From positions 1 through 64,000 of the forward strand of contig CAZNUW010000015.1 in NCBI GenBank assembly GCA_964576515.1: a DNA stretch of 64,000 nt, in the 5' to 3' direction. The position numbers and the translations under genes are program-made. The DNA comes from SHVO01 sp964576515. GTDB lineage: Bacteria > Pseudomonadota > Alphaproteobacteria > Rhodospirillales > Rhodospirillaceae. Below are positions 34,466 through 43,166 of this stretch, one piece after another; the stretch's first letter is position 1, and each line of letters begins with the position of its first letter. The notes beneath the pieces were generated by a model. That model saw nothing but the letters and a program-made list of their open reading frames with translations. It did not search any database and was not told the origin of the DNA.

Positions 34466-35113
34466 ATGAGCAAGATGTTGTACGCCGTTGCATTCACCGC
34501 CGCTGTATTGATGTCCGGCGCCGCCGGCGCCCAGGACGCCAAGATGAGCTTCTTCATCACCAGCGCCGGGCTCGGCAAGGGGGCGGATCTTGGCGGGCTG
34601 GAAGGGGCCGACCGGCACTGCCAGGCGCTGGCGACGGCCGCCGGCAGCAAAAAGGAATGGCGCGCCTATCTCAGCGCCGGTGCGGACGGCGGCAAGGCGC
34701 CTGTGAATGCACGCGATCGCATCGGTAAGGGCCCGTGGTTCAATTTCAAAGGCGATCAGGTCGCGGCCAGCGTCGCCGATCTGCATAGCGACAACAATAA
34801 GCTCTCGAAAGAGAACTCGCTGACCGAGAAGGGCGCGGTCACCAACGGTCGCGGCGATACGCCGAACCGTCACGACATCCTCACGGGCAGCCAGGCCGAC
34901 GGGACGGCCTTCGCCGATACGGCCGACCACACCTGTAAGAATTGGACGAGCAGCGCCGCCGACGGCAGCGCCGCGGTCGGCCATCACGACCGTCAGGGTG
35001 GAGGCCCCGCGCCCACGTCCTGGAACGCGTCGCATCCCTCGCGCGGCTGCGGCCAGGAAAACCTGCAGGCCAGCGGCGGAGACGGCCTCTTCTACTGTTT
35101 CGCCACCAATTAA
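34466..35113 (+). CDS. Secreted lectin-like (endostatin/C-type lectin fold) protein
   Basis: The 215-residue protein has a signal peptide ending GAAGAQ (about residue 24), followed by a lectin/collagenase-NC10-like fold. FFITSAGLGKGADLGGLEGADRHCQALA opens the domain, and GDTPNRHDILTGSQADGTAF, CKNWTSSAADGSAAVGHHDR and SWNASHPSRGCGQENL follow. Four Cys residues are placed for two disulfides. Proteins of this shape are usually annotated 'lectin' in alphaproteobacteria; the ligand is unknown. The ATG is preceded by GCGAGGAGG, which decides the start over an upstream in-frame codon. Confidence 0.75.
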   Translation: MSKMLYAVAFTAAVLMSGAAGAQDAKMSFFITSAGLGKGADLGGLEGADRHCQALATAAGSKKEWRAYLSAGADGGKAPVNARDRIGKGPWFNFKGDQVAASVADLHSDNNKLSKENSLTEKGAVTNGRGDTPNRHDILTGSQADGTAFADTADHTCKNWTSSAADGSAAVGHHDRQGGGPAPTSWNASHPSRGCGQENLQASGGDGLFYCFATN

Positions 35114-35135
35114 ATCCGGAGTTCATAACGTTCCT

Positions 35136-35591
35136 ATGTCCGATTCCCGTATTGCCAAGCCCGGCGACACCATCGTCATCGCCAGCGACCACGCCGGCGT
35201 GGAGTTAAAGTCCCTAATGACGAACGACCTTCAAGACATGGGCTTCAAGGTGAAGGATCTCGGTACGACGTCGACGGATTCCGTCGACTATCCGGACTAT
35301 GGACATGCGGTGGGTAAAGCTGTGCAGGCGCACGAGGCCACGGCCGGCGTCCTGATTTGCGGAACCGGCATCGGTATCTCCATCGCGGCGAACCGGCACG
35401 CCGGCGTGCGCGCGGCGTTGGTGCATGACGATGTGACCGCGCGCATGGCGCGCGAGCACAACGACGCGAATGTTATCGTCATGGGGGCCCGTATCGTTCC
35501 GTCCGACAAGGCCCGCACGCTTCTGAAAACGTTTTTCGAAACCCCGTTTGAAGGCGGGCGTCATGCCCGGCGCGTGGAGAAGCTGGGTTAA
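35136..35591 (+). CDS. rpiB: Ribose 5-phosphate isomerase B
   Basis: The 151-residue enzyme interconverts ribose 5-phosphate and ribulose 5-phosphate. VIASDHAGVELKS near the start, LICGTGIGISIAANR with the catalytic Cys, and the EHNDANVIVMGARI segment are diagnostic. It is followed directly by glyA, and this rpiB-glyA-nrdR order is conserved in alphaproteobacteria. The ATG at 35136 is preferred to a longer frame that runs through the lectin-like gene. Confidence 0.95.
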   Translation: MSDSRIAKPGDTIVIASDHAGVELKSLMTNDLQDMGFKVKDLGTTSTDSVDYPDYGHAVGKAVQAHEATAGVLICGTGIGISIAANRHAGVRAALVHDDVTARMAREHNDANVIVMGARIVPSDKARTLLKTFFETPFEGGRHARRVEKLG

Positions 35592-35639
35592 TCCAGCCGC
35601 ACGCCAACATCTGTAAAGACTGACTCTATAAGGATTGAC

Positions 35640-36923
35640 ATGGATCGCGCCGTTTCTTCCGCATTTTTCACCCGTGGCCTCGCCGAAGCCGACCCGGACG
35701 TGATGCGTTCGCTGACCCTCGAACTGGAGCGTCAGCAAACTCAGATCGAATTGATCGCGTCGGAAAACATCGTCAGCCGCGCCGTGCTCGAAGCCGTCGG
35801 CAGCGTCCTGACGAACAAATACGCCGAAGGGTATCCCGGTAAGCGTTATTACGGCGGTTGCGAATTTGTCGACATCGCCGAAAGCCTCGCGATCGACCGT
35901 GCGAAGCAGCTTTTCAATTGCACCTACGCCAACGTCCAGCCGCATGCCGGCGCGCCCGCCAACGAAGGCGTGTTCCTGGCGCTTTTGAAGCCGGGCGACA
36001 CCATCATGGGCATGAACCTCGCGTCCGGCGGCCATCTCACCCACGGCGCGCCGCCGAACATCTCCGGCAAGTGGTTCAACGCGATCCAATACGGCGTTCG
36101 CCGTCAGGACGGGATTATCGACTACGATCAGGTCGAGAGCCTTGCGAAGGAACATAAGCCGAAGTTGATCATCGCGGGCGGCTCGGCCTATTCGCGCATC
36201 ATCGACTTCAAAGCGTTCCGCGCCATTGCCGACAGCGTGGGCGCGCTGCTCATGGTCGATATGGCGCATTTCGCGGGCTTGGTCGCCGCCGGTGTCCATC
36301 CCAGTCCGCTGCCGTTCGCCGACGTCGTGACGACCACGACCCACAAGACGCTGCGCGGCCCGCGCGGCGGCATGATCCTGTCCAACAGCGAAGAGATCGG
36401 GAAGAAGATCAATTCGGCGATGTTCCCGGGTCTTCAAGGCGGTCCCTTGATGCACGTCATCGCGGGCAAGGCCGTCGCGTTCGGCGAAGCGCTGAAGCCG
36501 GAATTCAAAGCTTATGCGCGGCAGGTTGTCGACAACGCGAAGGTGCTGGCCGAAACGCTGCGCAAGGGCGGCCTGGAGATTGTCGCCGGCGGCACGGACA
36601 CCCACTTGATGCTGGTGGACCTGCGGCCGAAGAAGCTGACCGGGAATGTGGTCGAGCATCTGCTCGAGCGCGCGGGCATGACGTGCAATAAGAACGGTAT
36701 TCCCTTCGACCCCGAGAAGCCGACGATCACCTCCGGCGTGCGTCTCGGCACCCCGGCCGCCACGACCCGGGGGTTCGGAACGGCGGAATTCACCCTGATC
36801 GGACAGTGGATTTGCGAGGTTCTGGACGCCCAGGCGGCGAACCCCGGCAACACCGCGGCCGTGGAGCAGGATGTGCTCAAGCGGGTCCAGGATTTGTGCC
36901 GTCGCTTTCCGATTTATCAATAA
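35640..36923 (+). CDS. glyA: Serine hydroxymethyltransferase
   Basis: The 427-residue PLP enzyme converts serine and tetrahydrofolate to glycine and methylene-tetrahydrofolate. IELIASENIVSRAVLEA, YYGGCEFVDIAE and VTTTTHKTLRGPRGG (the last holding the PLP-Lys) identify it. The length is standard. A ribosome site AAGGA lies 7 bp before the ATG. It feeds one-carbon units used by folate-dependent steps. Confidence 0.96.
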   Translation: MDRAVSSAFFTRGLAEADPDVMRSLTLELERQQTQIELIASENIVSRAVLEAVGSVLTNKYAEGYPGKRYYGGCEFVDIAESLAIDRAKQLFNCTYANVQPHAGAPANEGVFLALLKPGDTIMGMNLASGGHLTHGAPPNISGKWFNAIQYGVRRQDGIIDYDQVESLAKEHKPKLIIAGGSAYSRIIDFKAFRAIADSVGALLMVDMAHFAGLVAAGVHPSPLPFADVVTTTTHKTLRGPRGGMILSNSEEIGKKINSAMFPGLQGGPLMHVIAGKAVAFGEALKPEFKAYARQVVDNAKVLAETLRKGGLEIVAGGTDTHLMLVDLRPKKLTGNVVEHLLERAGMTCNKNGIPFDPEKPTITSGVRLGTPAATTRGFGTAEFTLIGQWICEVLDAQAANPGNTAAVEQDVLKRVQDLCRRFPIYQ

Positions 36924-37003
36924 TTAGCGTTAACATTAGGGTTATAGTGATTTTAACGCGCCCGGCGGGGATGCCGGGTTCAGGGGAATAAGGGGTCGGG
37001 GCG

Positions 37004-37474
37004 ATGCGTTGTCCGTATTGCGGGCATATGGATACCCAGGTGAAGGATTCACGGCCGACGGAGGATAACTCCGCCATTCGTCGCCGCCGGTCCTGTCCTG
37101 CTTGCGGTGCGCGGTTCACCACGTTCGAGCGCATCCAATTGCGTGAACTGACAGTCGTGAAAAAGGGCGGTCAACGCTTGCCGTTCGATCGCGACAAGAT
37201 CGCGCGTTCGATTTTCACCGCGTGCCGCAAGCGGCCCGTGGACGAGGAGCGTATCGAACGCGTCGTGAACTCGATCCAGCGGCGGCTTGAAAGCATGGGC
37301 GAGTCCGATATTCCGTCCAGCGTCATCGGCGAGATGGTGATGGAAGCGCTGCAAGGCCTCGATAAGGTTGCCTATGTGCGCTTCGCGTCCGTGTACAAGA
37401 ACTTCCGTGAAGTCAAAGATTTCGAGAGCTTCGTCGAAAATCTGACGGAACCGGTCGTTCCCGACCAGAACTGA
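37004..37474 (+). CDS. nrdR: Transcriptional repressor NrdR
   Basis: The 156-residue regulator controls ribonucleotide reductase genes. The N-terminal zinc ribbon has MRCPYCG, with RSCPACGARFTTFE completing it, and the following ATP-cone domain is marked by VVKKGGQRLPFDRDKIARSI. The length is typical. Its stop shares one base with the ribD start (TGATG). In many bacteria nrdR is next to ribD, as here. Confidence 0.95.
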   Translation: MRCPYCGHMDTQVKDSRPTEDNSAIRRRRSCPACGARFTTFERIQLRELTVVKKGGQRLPFDRDKIARSIFTACRKRPVDEERIERVVNSIQRRLESMGESDIPSSVIGEMVMEALQGLDKVAYVRFASVYKNFREVKDFESFVENLTEPVVPDQN

Positions 37475-38589
37475 TGACCGCGCGCGCGTCCGCAGTCCTG
37501 GACAAGGAGTTCATGGACGTCGCGCTGGGTTTGGCCGCTCGCAATCTCGGCGATACCTGGCCCAATCCCACGGTAGGTTGCGTGCTCGTCAAGGACGGGC
37601 ATGTCGTCGGGCGTGGGTGGACGCAGCCGGGCGGCCGCCCACATGCGGAAACCGAGGCGCTTGCCCGCGCCGGCGCCGCCGCGAGCGGTGCGACGGCCTA
37701 CGTCACCCTTGAGCCTTGTAGTCATCACGGGAAAACGCCGCCCTGCGCGGATGCGCTGGCGAGCGCCAGGGTCTCACGGGTTGTCGCTGCGACGACCGAC
37801 CCGGACCCGCGTGTGAACGGACGCGGCTTGCAGCGCTTGCGTGAAGCGGGGATTCACGTTGACGAGGGGGTCTGCAAGGCCGCCGCCGACCGCTTGAATG
37901 CGGGTTTCTACTTGAAGGTGACCCAAGGGCGCCCCCTGTTCGCGTTGAAAACAGCAACCAGTTTTGACGGGCGGATCGCGTTGGCCTCCGGCGAAAGCCG
38001 GTGGATCACCGGGGAAACCGCAAGGCGCGCGGTCCATGTCTTGCGCGCGCGCTACGATGCGATCCTTGTCGGTTCGGAAACCGCGTTGACCGACGACCCA
38101 CTTCTGACGTGCCGGTTGGAGGGCTACGCGGGGCGGCCCAAGGTGCGGATCGTGCTGGACCGGCGATTGCGCCTCGCCCCGGCGTCCGAACTCGTGAAGA
38201 CGGCGCGCGATATCCCGACCTGGGTTGTCACGTCCGCGCAGGCGGCCCAATCCGCGCGCTATCGCGAACTGGAAGCGGCCGGGGTACACCTGATTCCGTT
38301 GAAGGATACGTCGGATCACGCGAGTTTCTCTTTCGGCGTCGGCAAAGCGCTGGCGGAGCGCGGGCTGACCCGCGTTCTGATTGAAGGCGGCGGGCAGGTT
38401 GCCGCCGCGTTCCTCAGGGCCGGATTGATCGACGAGGTCGCCTGGTTCAAGGCGCCGAGCGTCATCGGCGGCGACGGACGGGCCTCGATTCATCCAATGG
38501 GGCTTGTCGATCTGGCCGATATGCCGCGTTTTCGCCCGCGGGAGAGCTACAAATTCGGCGAAGACACCCTGGATATCCTCACCCGCTGA
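37474..38589 (+). CDS. ribD: Bifunctional riboflavin deaminase/reductase
   Basis: The 371-residue enzyme performs the second and third steps of riboflavin synthesis. The N-terminal deaminase domain has the zinc ligands in RPHAETEAL and LEPCSHHGKTPPCADAL. The C-terminal NADPH-dependent reductase domain follows from about residue 155 (RPLFALKTATSFDGRIA, then RVLIEGGGQVAAAFL). It opens the ribD-ribE-ribB-ribH run. Confidence 0.95.
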   Translation: MTARASAVLDKEFMDVALGLAARNLGDTWPNPTVGCVLVKDGHVVGRGWTQPGGRPHAETEALARAGAAASGATAYVTLEPCSHHGKTPPCADALASARVSRVVAATTDPDPRVNGRGLQRLREAGIHVDEGVCKAAADRLNAGFYLKVTQGRPLFALKTATSFDGRIALASGESRWITGETARRAVHVLRARYDAILVGSETALTDDPLLTCRLEGYAGRPKVRIVLDRRLRLAPASELVKTARDIPTWVVTSAQAAQSARYRELEAAGVHLIPLKDTSDHASFSFGVGKALAERGLTRVLIEGGGQVAAAFLRAGLIDEVAWFKAPSVIGGDGRASIHPMGLVDLADMPRFRPRESYKFGEDTLDILTR

Positions 38590-38607
38590 CACCTATATAC
38601 TAGGCCC

Positions 38608-39210
38608 ATGTTCACAGGAATCATCACCGATCTCGGGTCCGTCATGGACGCCGTCCAAGGCGGCGCGGCTGCCGCGCGTTTCCGTATTCGTACGGCGTAC
38701 GATATGGCGACCGTCGCGATGGGTGCGTCGATTGCGTGCAACGGCTGCTGTCTGACCGTCGTGGAAAAAGGGGCGGATTGGTTCGCCGTGGACGCGTCGC
38801 GCGAGACCCTCGACAAGACCACGCTTGGGGCGTGGACCGCGGGCATGCGCCTCAATCTCGAACGGGCCTTGAAGGCGGGCGACGAGTTGGGCGGTCACTT
38901 GGTATCCGGGCATGTCGACGGCGTGGCGACAATCGAGGACGTCTCGGATGATGCGGGATCGAAGCGTTTTGTGATCGCGCCGCCCGCCGATCTCATGAAA
39001 TTCGTCGCGCCAAAGGGTTCGGTCGCGCTGGAAGGCGTTTCGCTGACGGTCAACGAAGTGAATGCCAATAGCTTTGGCGTCAATGTCATTCCCCATACGC
39101 AGGCGGTGACGACGTTCGGGGCGCTCCGGGCCGGCGACCGGCTCAACATGGAAATCGATCAATTGGCGCGGTATGTTGCGCGTCTCCTCGACGCGACCCG
39201 TCCGGACTGA
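38608..39210 (+). CDS. ribE: Riboflavin synthase, alpha chain
   Basis: The 200-residue enzyme makes riboflavin from two molecules of 6,7-dimethyl-8-ribityllumazine. It is built of two lumazine-binding repeats: the first starts MFTGIITDLGSV and contains GASIACNGCCLTVVE; the second has GGHLVSGHVDGVATI and ALEGVSLTVNEV. Length and motifs are standard. Confidence 0.95.
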   Translation: MFTGIITDLGSVMDAVQGGAAAARFRIRTAYDMATVAMGASIACNGCCLTVVEKGADWFAVDASRETLDKTTLGAWTAGMRLNLERALKAGDELGGHLVSGHVDGVATIEDVSDDAGSKRFVIAPPADLMKFVAPKGSVALEGVSLTVNEVNANSFGVNVIPHTQAVTTFGALRAGDRLNMEIDQLARYVARLLDATRPD

Positions 39211-39232
39211 AGACAAGCGGAAAGTAAGAACC

Positions 39233-40366
39233 TTGGCCGACGCCCTGCAGAAAACACCGGTTCACGCCGGTTTCCTTTCCTCCATCGAGGAAATTCTCGA
39301 CGACGCCCGCAACGGCCGGATGTTCATCCTGGTCGACGACGAGAACCGCGAGAACGAGGGGGACCTTATCATCCCGGCGCAAATGGCGACCCCGGACGCC
39401 ATCAATTTCATGGCCAAGCATGGGCGCGGATTGATCTGTCTGTCGCTGACCGCCCAGCGCGCCGAACACCTGCGGTTGCCTTTGATGCCGGCGCATAATC
39501 AATCGCGCCTTTCAACCGCCTTCACCTTGAGTATCGAGGCGCGCTCCGGCGTCACGACAGGAATCTCCGCGGCGGACCGCGCGCGCACCATCGCGGTGGC
39601 GATCGATCCCGCGTCGACGCACACGGATATCTGTACGCCCGGCCACGTGTTCCCGCTCATGGCCCGCGACGGCGGCGTGCTTGTGCGCGCCGGTCATACC
39701 GAAGCGGCGGTGGACGTTGCGCGTCTCGCGGGTTTGATCCCGGCGGGCGTCATTTGCGAAATCATGAATGACGACGGTTCGATGGCGCGGATGCCGGACC
39801 TCATCAAGTTCGCGCAATTCCACGGCTTGAAGATCGGCACCATTGCCGACCTCATCGCCTATCGCCGTAAGACAGAGCGCCTCGTCAGCCTGCTTGCGGA
39901 GTCCACGTTCAAGTCCAAGGTCGGCGGCGAATGGACGCTGAAGGTCTATGCGGACTCCGTCTCCGGGGCCGAGTTGCCGGTGCTGGTGAAAGGCAACGTC
40001 TCGGGCGCGAGCTCCGCAATGGTGCGTATGCATCATATCAATATCCTTCCCGACGTCCTCGCGGATGAAGACTCTGTCCGGACGGGCGACCTTCACACCG
40101 CCATGCAAATGGTCGCCGACTATGGGACGGGTGTTATCGTTTTCTTCCGCGACCCGGTCTCGGGCGGCCTGTCGGAGCGTATCCGCGCGAAGGCCCGCGG
40201 TGAAGAAACCACCACACGTCTTGTCGACTACGGCGTCGGCGCGCAGATCCTGACGGATATCGGCGTGCGCGACATGATTTTGCTGACCAACACCTCGAAG
40301 GTCGTGATCGGGCTTGAGGGGTATGGCCTGCGCATTGTCGAGCAACGCGCTATTAAGGGACGTTAG
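39233..40366 (+). CDS. ribB: 3,4-dihydroxy-2-butanone 4-phosphate synthase with degenerate GTP cyclohydrolase II domain
   Basis: The product of about 377 residues has an active-looking RibB domain (ILVDDENRENEGDLIIPAQ; HTDICTPGHVFPLMA) that makes the four-carbon unit of riboflavin. The C-terminal RibA-like domain retains the fold but has lost the zinc-binding Cys cluster of real GTP cyclohydrolase II: the matching part reads HHINILPDVLADEDSVRTGDLH and contains no Cys. This is the RibBX type known from alphaproteobacteria, so GTP cyclohydrolase activity is unlikely. The start is probably TTG at 39233, because it follows the ribE stop; an ATG at 39173 inside ribE is the alternative. Confidence 0.9.
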   Translation: MADALQKTPVHAGFLSSIEEILDDARNGRMFILVDDENRENEGDLIIPAQMATPDAINFMAKHGRGLICLSLTAQRAEHLRLPLMPAHNQSRLSTAFTLSIEARSGVTTGISAADRARTIAVAIDPASTHTDICTPGHVFPLMARDGGVLVRAGHTEAAVDVARLAGLIPAGVICEIMNDDGSMARMPDLIKFAQFHGLKIGTIADLIAYRRKTERLVSLLAESTFKSKVGGEWTLKVYADSVSGAELPVLVKGNVSGASSAMVRMHHINILPDVLADEDSVRTGDLHTAMQMVADYGTGVIVFFRDPVSGGLSERIRAKARGEETTTRLVDYGVGAQILTDIGVRDMILLTNTSKVVIGLEGYGLRIVEQRAIKGR

Positions 40367-40378
40367 AGAGTTCGAGCG

Positions 40379-40822
40379 ATGACCAATCCACACATCCTTA
40401 TTATTGAAGCGCGCTTCTACGACGAGAACGCCGACCTGCTGTTGGCGGGCGCCAAGAAGGCGCTTGAGCAGAAAGCGAAAGTGGACGTCATAACCGTGCC
40501 GGGAATTCTCGAGCTGCCGGCGGCGATGGCCTTCGCATTCTCCAGCGAACGTAAAAGTGGCGTGCGTTATGACGGCTGCGTCGTGCTGGGATGCGCGGTG
40601 AAGGGCGAGACCGATCACTATGAGTACGTCTGCGCGGAATCTATGAGCGGGGTGCAGCGCGTGGCCCTCGATATGAAGGTTCCGCTCGGCAACGGCATTT
40701 TGACCTGTCCGACCTGGGAGTTGGCGCAAAACCGTGCGAATCCGGCCGAAGGCGACGTTGGCGGGCGTGCGGCGCGCGCCTGCCTGCGCCTTGTTGAGCT
40801 GAAGCGGAACTTCGGGCTATAA
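40379..40822 (+). CDS. ribH: 6,7-dimethyl-8-ribityllumazine synthase
   Basis: The 147-residue enzyme condenses the ribB and ribD products. PGILELPAAM and VVLGCAVKGETDHYEYVCAES contain the active-site residues, including the general-base His in the GETDH segment; the C-terminal NPAEGDVGGRAARACL fits the family. The start ATG is 12 bp after ribB. Confidence 0.94.
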   Translation: MTNPHILIIEARFYDENADLLLAGAKKALEQKAKVDVITVPGILELPAAMAFAFSSERKSGVRYDGCVVLGCAVKGETDHYEYVCAESMSGVQRVALDMKVPLGNGILTCPTWELAQNRANPAEGDVGGRAARACLRLVELKRNFGL

Positions 40823-40880
40823 GCGCACGCGTTCGCGCACTGGGCGTGGCGTTTTACCACCTTTGTTAGGCTTAGATTTA

Positions 40881-41423
40881 ATGTCAGCGACCGCTGATAC
40901 TCCGGAACGTGCTCCCCTCGACCCGCAAGGCCGTAGCGCCGGGCGGCTTGCCGCCGTGCAGGCGCTCTATCAGGTGGAGGTCACGCAAGATCCCGCCGAT
41001 CAGATCATCAAGGACTTTCTCGTGGGGCGCTTGGGCGGCCTCGCCGTGGCCCAGGATGCGGACACCGAGCAGGAGTCCATCGTCGCGTTGGCGGAGATCG
41101 ACGGCGAACTGTTCATCAATCTCGTGCGCGCCGTGCAGACGCGCGGCGCGGAGATCGACGACATGATCAAGGGATCGATCTCCGGCGACTGGCCGTGGGA
41201 GCGTCTTGAGATCACCTTGCGCTCGATTTTGCGCGCCGGTGTTGCGGAGCTTCTGACGCGCAGCGACATTCCCGCCAACGTGACCGTGACGGAATTCGTC
41301 GATGTCGCGCAGGCGTTCTACGCCGGGCCTGAGTCCGGCATGACGAACGCCGTGCTTGATCGCATCGCGCGCGCTCTTGGGCGCAATAACAGCGGCGTGC
41401 GCGCCGGCGTTGGGAACAAATGA
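40881..41423 (+). CDS. nusB: Transcription antitermination protein NusB
   Basis: The 180-residue protein, with NusE, binds boxA RNA in rRNA antitermination. It shows the all-helical NusB pattern: SAGRLAAVQALYQVEV near the start, then WPWERLEITLRSILRAGVAELL and NVTVTEFVDVAQAFY. The ribH-nusB-thiL order is widely conserved. The stop overlaps the thiL start by ATGA. Confidence 0.95.
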   Translation: MSATADTPERAPLDPQGRSAGRLAAVQALYQVEVTQDPADQIIKDFLVGRLGGLAVAQDADTEQESIVALAEIDGELFINLVRAVQTRGAEIDDMIKGSISGDWPWERLEITLRSILRAGVAELLTRSDIPANVTVTEFVDVAQAFYAGPESGMTNAVLDRIARALGRNNSGVRAGVGNK

Positions 41424-42415
41424 GTCCCCGCGCCGGTGAGTTCGACCTGATCGCGGCGCTGTTCGCGCCGCTGTCGAAGAACGCTCCCGGCGCTTTCGGA
41501 CTGAAAGACGATGCCGCGAAACTGATCTCAAGCCCGGGGCACGATGTGCTCATGACGGTCGATACCGTCATTGCGGGCGTGCACTTCCGCACCGAGGATC
41601 CGCCGGCGCGTGTCGCGCAAAAGGCCTTGCGTGTGAACCTGTCCGACCTCGCGGCAAAAGGCGCTCGCCCGCTCGGGTTCCTGCAAGCCTTAAGTCTCAA
41701 CGACAGCATCACCGACGATTACCTTCGCGCTTATGCCGACGGCTTGGCCGCGGACGTCGCCGCGTTCTCAGCGCCTCTGTTCGGCGGGGACACCACCTCC
41801 GGGCCCGGACCGATGGCGGTCAGCATCACCGCCTACGGCGAAGTGCCGCACGGCCAGATGATTTTGCGCAGCGGCGCGCGCGCCGGGGATGTGATCTGTG
41901 TGACGGGCACGGTCGGCGATGGGGCGCTGGGGCTGGCGTGTTTGGCCGGCGCGGTGGGTCTTCCGTCCGCGCATGAGGCTGCGCTTGTCGCGCGGTATCA
42001 ATTGCCCGAACCGCGCCTGAGGGCGGGCTTCGCTTTGCGTAACCGTGCAAGCGCCTGTCTCGATATCTCCGACGGACTGGTGGCCGACATCGGCCATATC
42101 TGCGCGACGTCGAAAGTCGCCGCGGTGATTTCCCAGGATGCAATCCCGTTATCGGACGCTGGGCGCGCCGCTGTTACGAAGAATCCCACGCTTTGGGCGG
42201 AGGTGCTGGGCGGCGGCGACGATTACGAACTCGCCTTCACGCTGCCGGCGCACGAAGCGTCCGCGATTTCCGCGCTGTCGGCGGAAGCCGGTGTGCCCCT
42301 CACAGTGATCGGTCGCATTGAGGCGGCCGAAGATGCTAACATCGGCGTCGTCACTGTCGTCGATACGGCGGGGCGGCCGGTCGCGATCCCCAAGACGGGG
42401 TATCGTCACCGATAA
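41420..42415 (+). CDS. thiL: Thiamine-monophosphate kinase
   Basis: The 331-residue ATP-dependent kinase produces thiamine pyrophosphate. FGLKDDAAKL, the MTVDTVIAGVHF strand, LFGGDTTSGPG and LDISDGLVADIGH are the metal- and ATP-binding segments of the ThiL/PurM fold. The length is typical. Confidence 0.95.
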   Translation: MSPRAGEFDLIAALFAPLSKNAPGAFGLKDDAAKLISSPGHDVLMTVDTVIAGVHFRTEDPPARVAQKALRVNLSDLAAKGARPLGFLQALSLNDSITDDYLRAYADGLAADVAAFSAPLFGGDTTSGPGPMAVSITAYGEVPHGQMILRSGARAGDVICVTGTVGDGALGLACLAGAVGLPSAHEAALVARYQLPEPRLRAGFALRNRASACLDISDGLVADIGHICATSKVAAVISQDAIPLSDAGRAAVTKNPTLWAEVLGGGDDYELAFTLPAHEASAISALSAEAGVPLTVIGRIEAAEDANIGVVTVVDTAGRPVAIPKTGYRHR

Positions 42416-42436
42416 TTTGGGGGCTGGGTTTAACCG

Positions 42437-42946
42437 ATGAAACGCTTCATCGTGATCATGCTGGTCATCCTCCTGATCGCCGGCGGCGGCGCGGGCGGAC
42501 TGATGATGATGGGAGTCATCCCGAACCCGTTCAACCCGACGGCGCAAGGCGGCCCGCTCACGGACGCGGAGAAAGCCGCCCAGGAGTTGGAAGCCAAAAA
42601 ATTCCAGGGACCGACGGCCGCGTTCAACCTGATCAAGTTGGACGACATGATCATTCCCGTCATCATCGATGGGCGTGTTACGCGGCGCGTTTTCGTCATC
42701 GCGCGTCTGATGGTCGATCAGCCATCCAATGAGTCGACCGTTGAGGGAAAAGTCCGTCTCTATCAGGACGCCGTGATGAGCGACCTTGTGCCGTTCTTTC
42801 AGAAATATTTCTTGGATCACGATGCGGTCAGCGCCGTTGTGGTGAAGGAACGGCTCAATATGAGCGCCAAGAAAGTCTACGGCGACATGATCGAGGACGT
42901 TGTGCTGATCAATGTTTTCGACAACGAAAACCCCAGACAGCGCTAA
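42437..42946 (+). CDS. FliL-like membrane-anchored protein
   Basis: The 169-residue product has one N-terminal transmembrane segment (about 5-25), a short linker and a periplasmic domain. The part from AFNLIKLDDMIIPVIIDGRVTRRVFVIARLMVD through the helix DAVMSDLVPFFQKYFL resembles FliL-type proteins that associate with the flagellar stator. The similarity is only partial, and proteins of this shape occur downstream of thiL in other alphaproteobacteria without a defined role. The 22-bp distance to thiL suggests co-transcription. Confidence 0.6.
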   Translation: MKRFIVIMLVILLIAGGGAGGLMMMGVIPNPFNPTAQGGPLTDAEKAAQELEAKKFQGPTAAFNLIKLDDMIIPVIIDGRVTRRVFVIARLMVDQPSNESTVEGKVRLYQDAVMSDLVPFFQKYFLDHDAVSAVVVKERLNMSAKKVYGDMIEDVVLINVFDNENPRQR

Positions 42947-43037
42947 TTAATCCAGCCTAAATCGACGGGCGGGACCTCTAAAAACCTCTGTTTTACCAGC
43001 CCGTTGCGTCGCTATGGGGCTTCTGGCACTCTCGCGT

Positions 43038-43088
43038 TTGCGCCGGGAGGGCGCTTGCGCCGGGAGGGGATGGCGCCGGTCATATAAT
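43038..43088 (+). promoter_or_regulatory. Direct repeat and -10 box upstream of hppA
   Basis: TTGCGCCGGGAGGG occurs twice (43038-43051 and 43055-43068), a 17-bp period, and a perfect TATAAT lies at 43083-43088. No matching -35 hexamer stands 17 bp upstream, so the repeats may be where an activator binds. The hppA ATG is at 43167. Confidence 0.45.
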
Positions 43089-43166
43089 CATTTTGTTTGT
43101 TAGTTGAATAAGCACGTGCTCAGGCCGCTGAGACGCGGCCCAATCATCGTATCAACGGGAGTGAAT

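Noticed and set aside
34998..35135. Longer rpiB start inside the lectin-like gene
   Set aside because: The added residues have no RpiB similarity and overlap a well-supported gene in another frame.
35214..36920. A 568-residue leftward frame opposite rpiB and glyA
   Set aside because: It is Arg/His-rich and antisense to two clear conserved genes; long antisense frames are expected from the GC-rich third positions.
36961..36978. CCCGGC/GCCGGG hairpin between glyA and nrdR
   Set aside because: Only 6 bp and no T-run; too weak to call a terminator.
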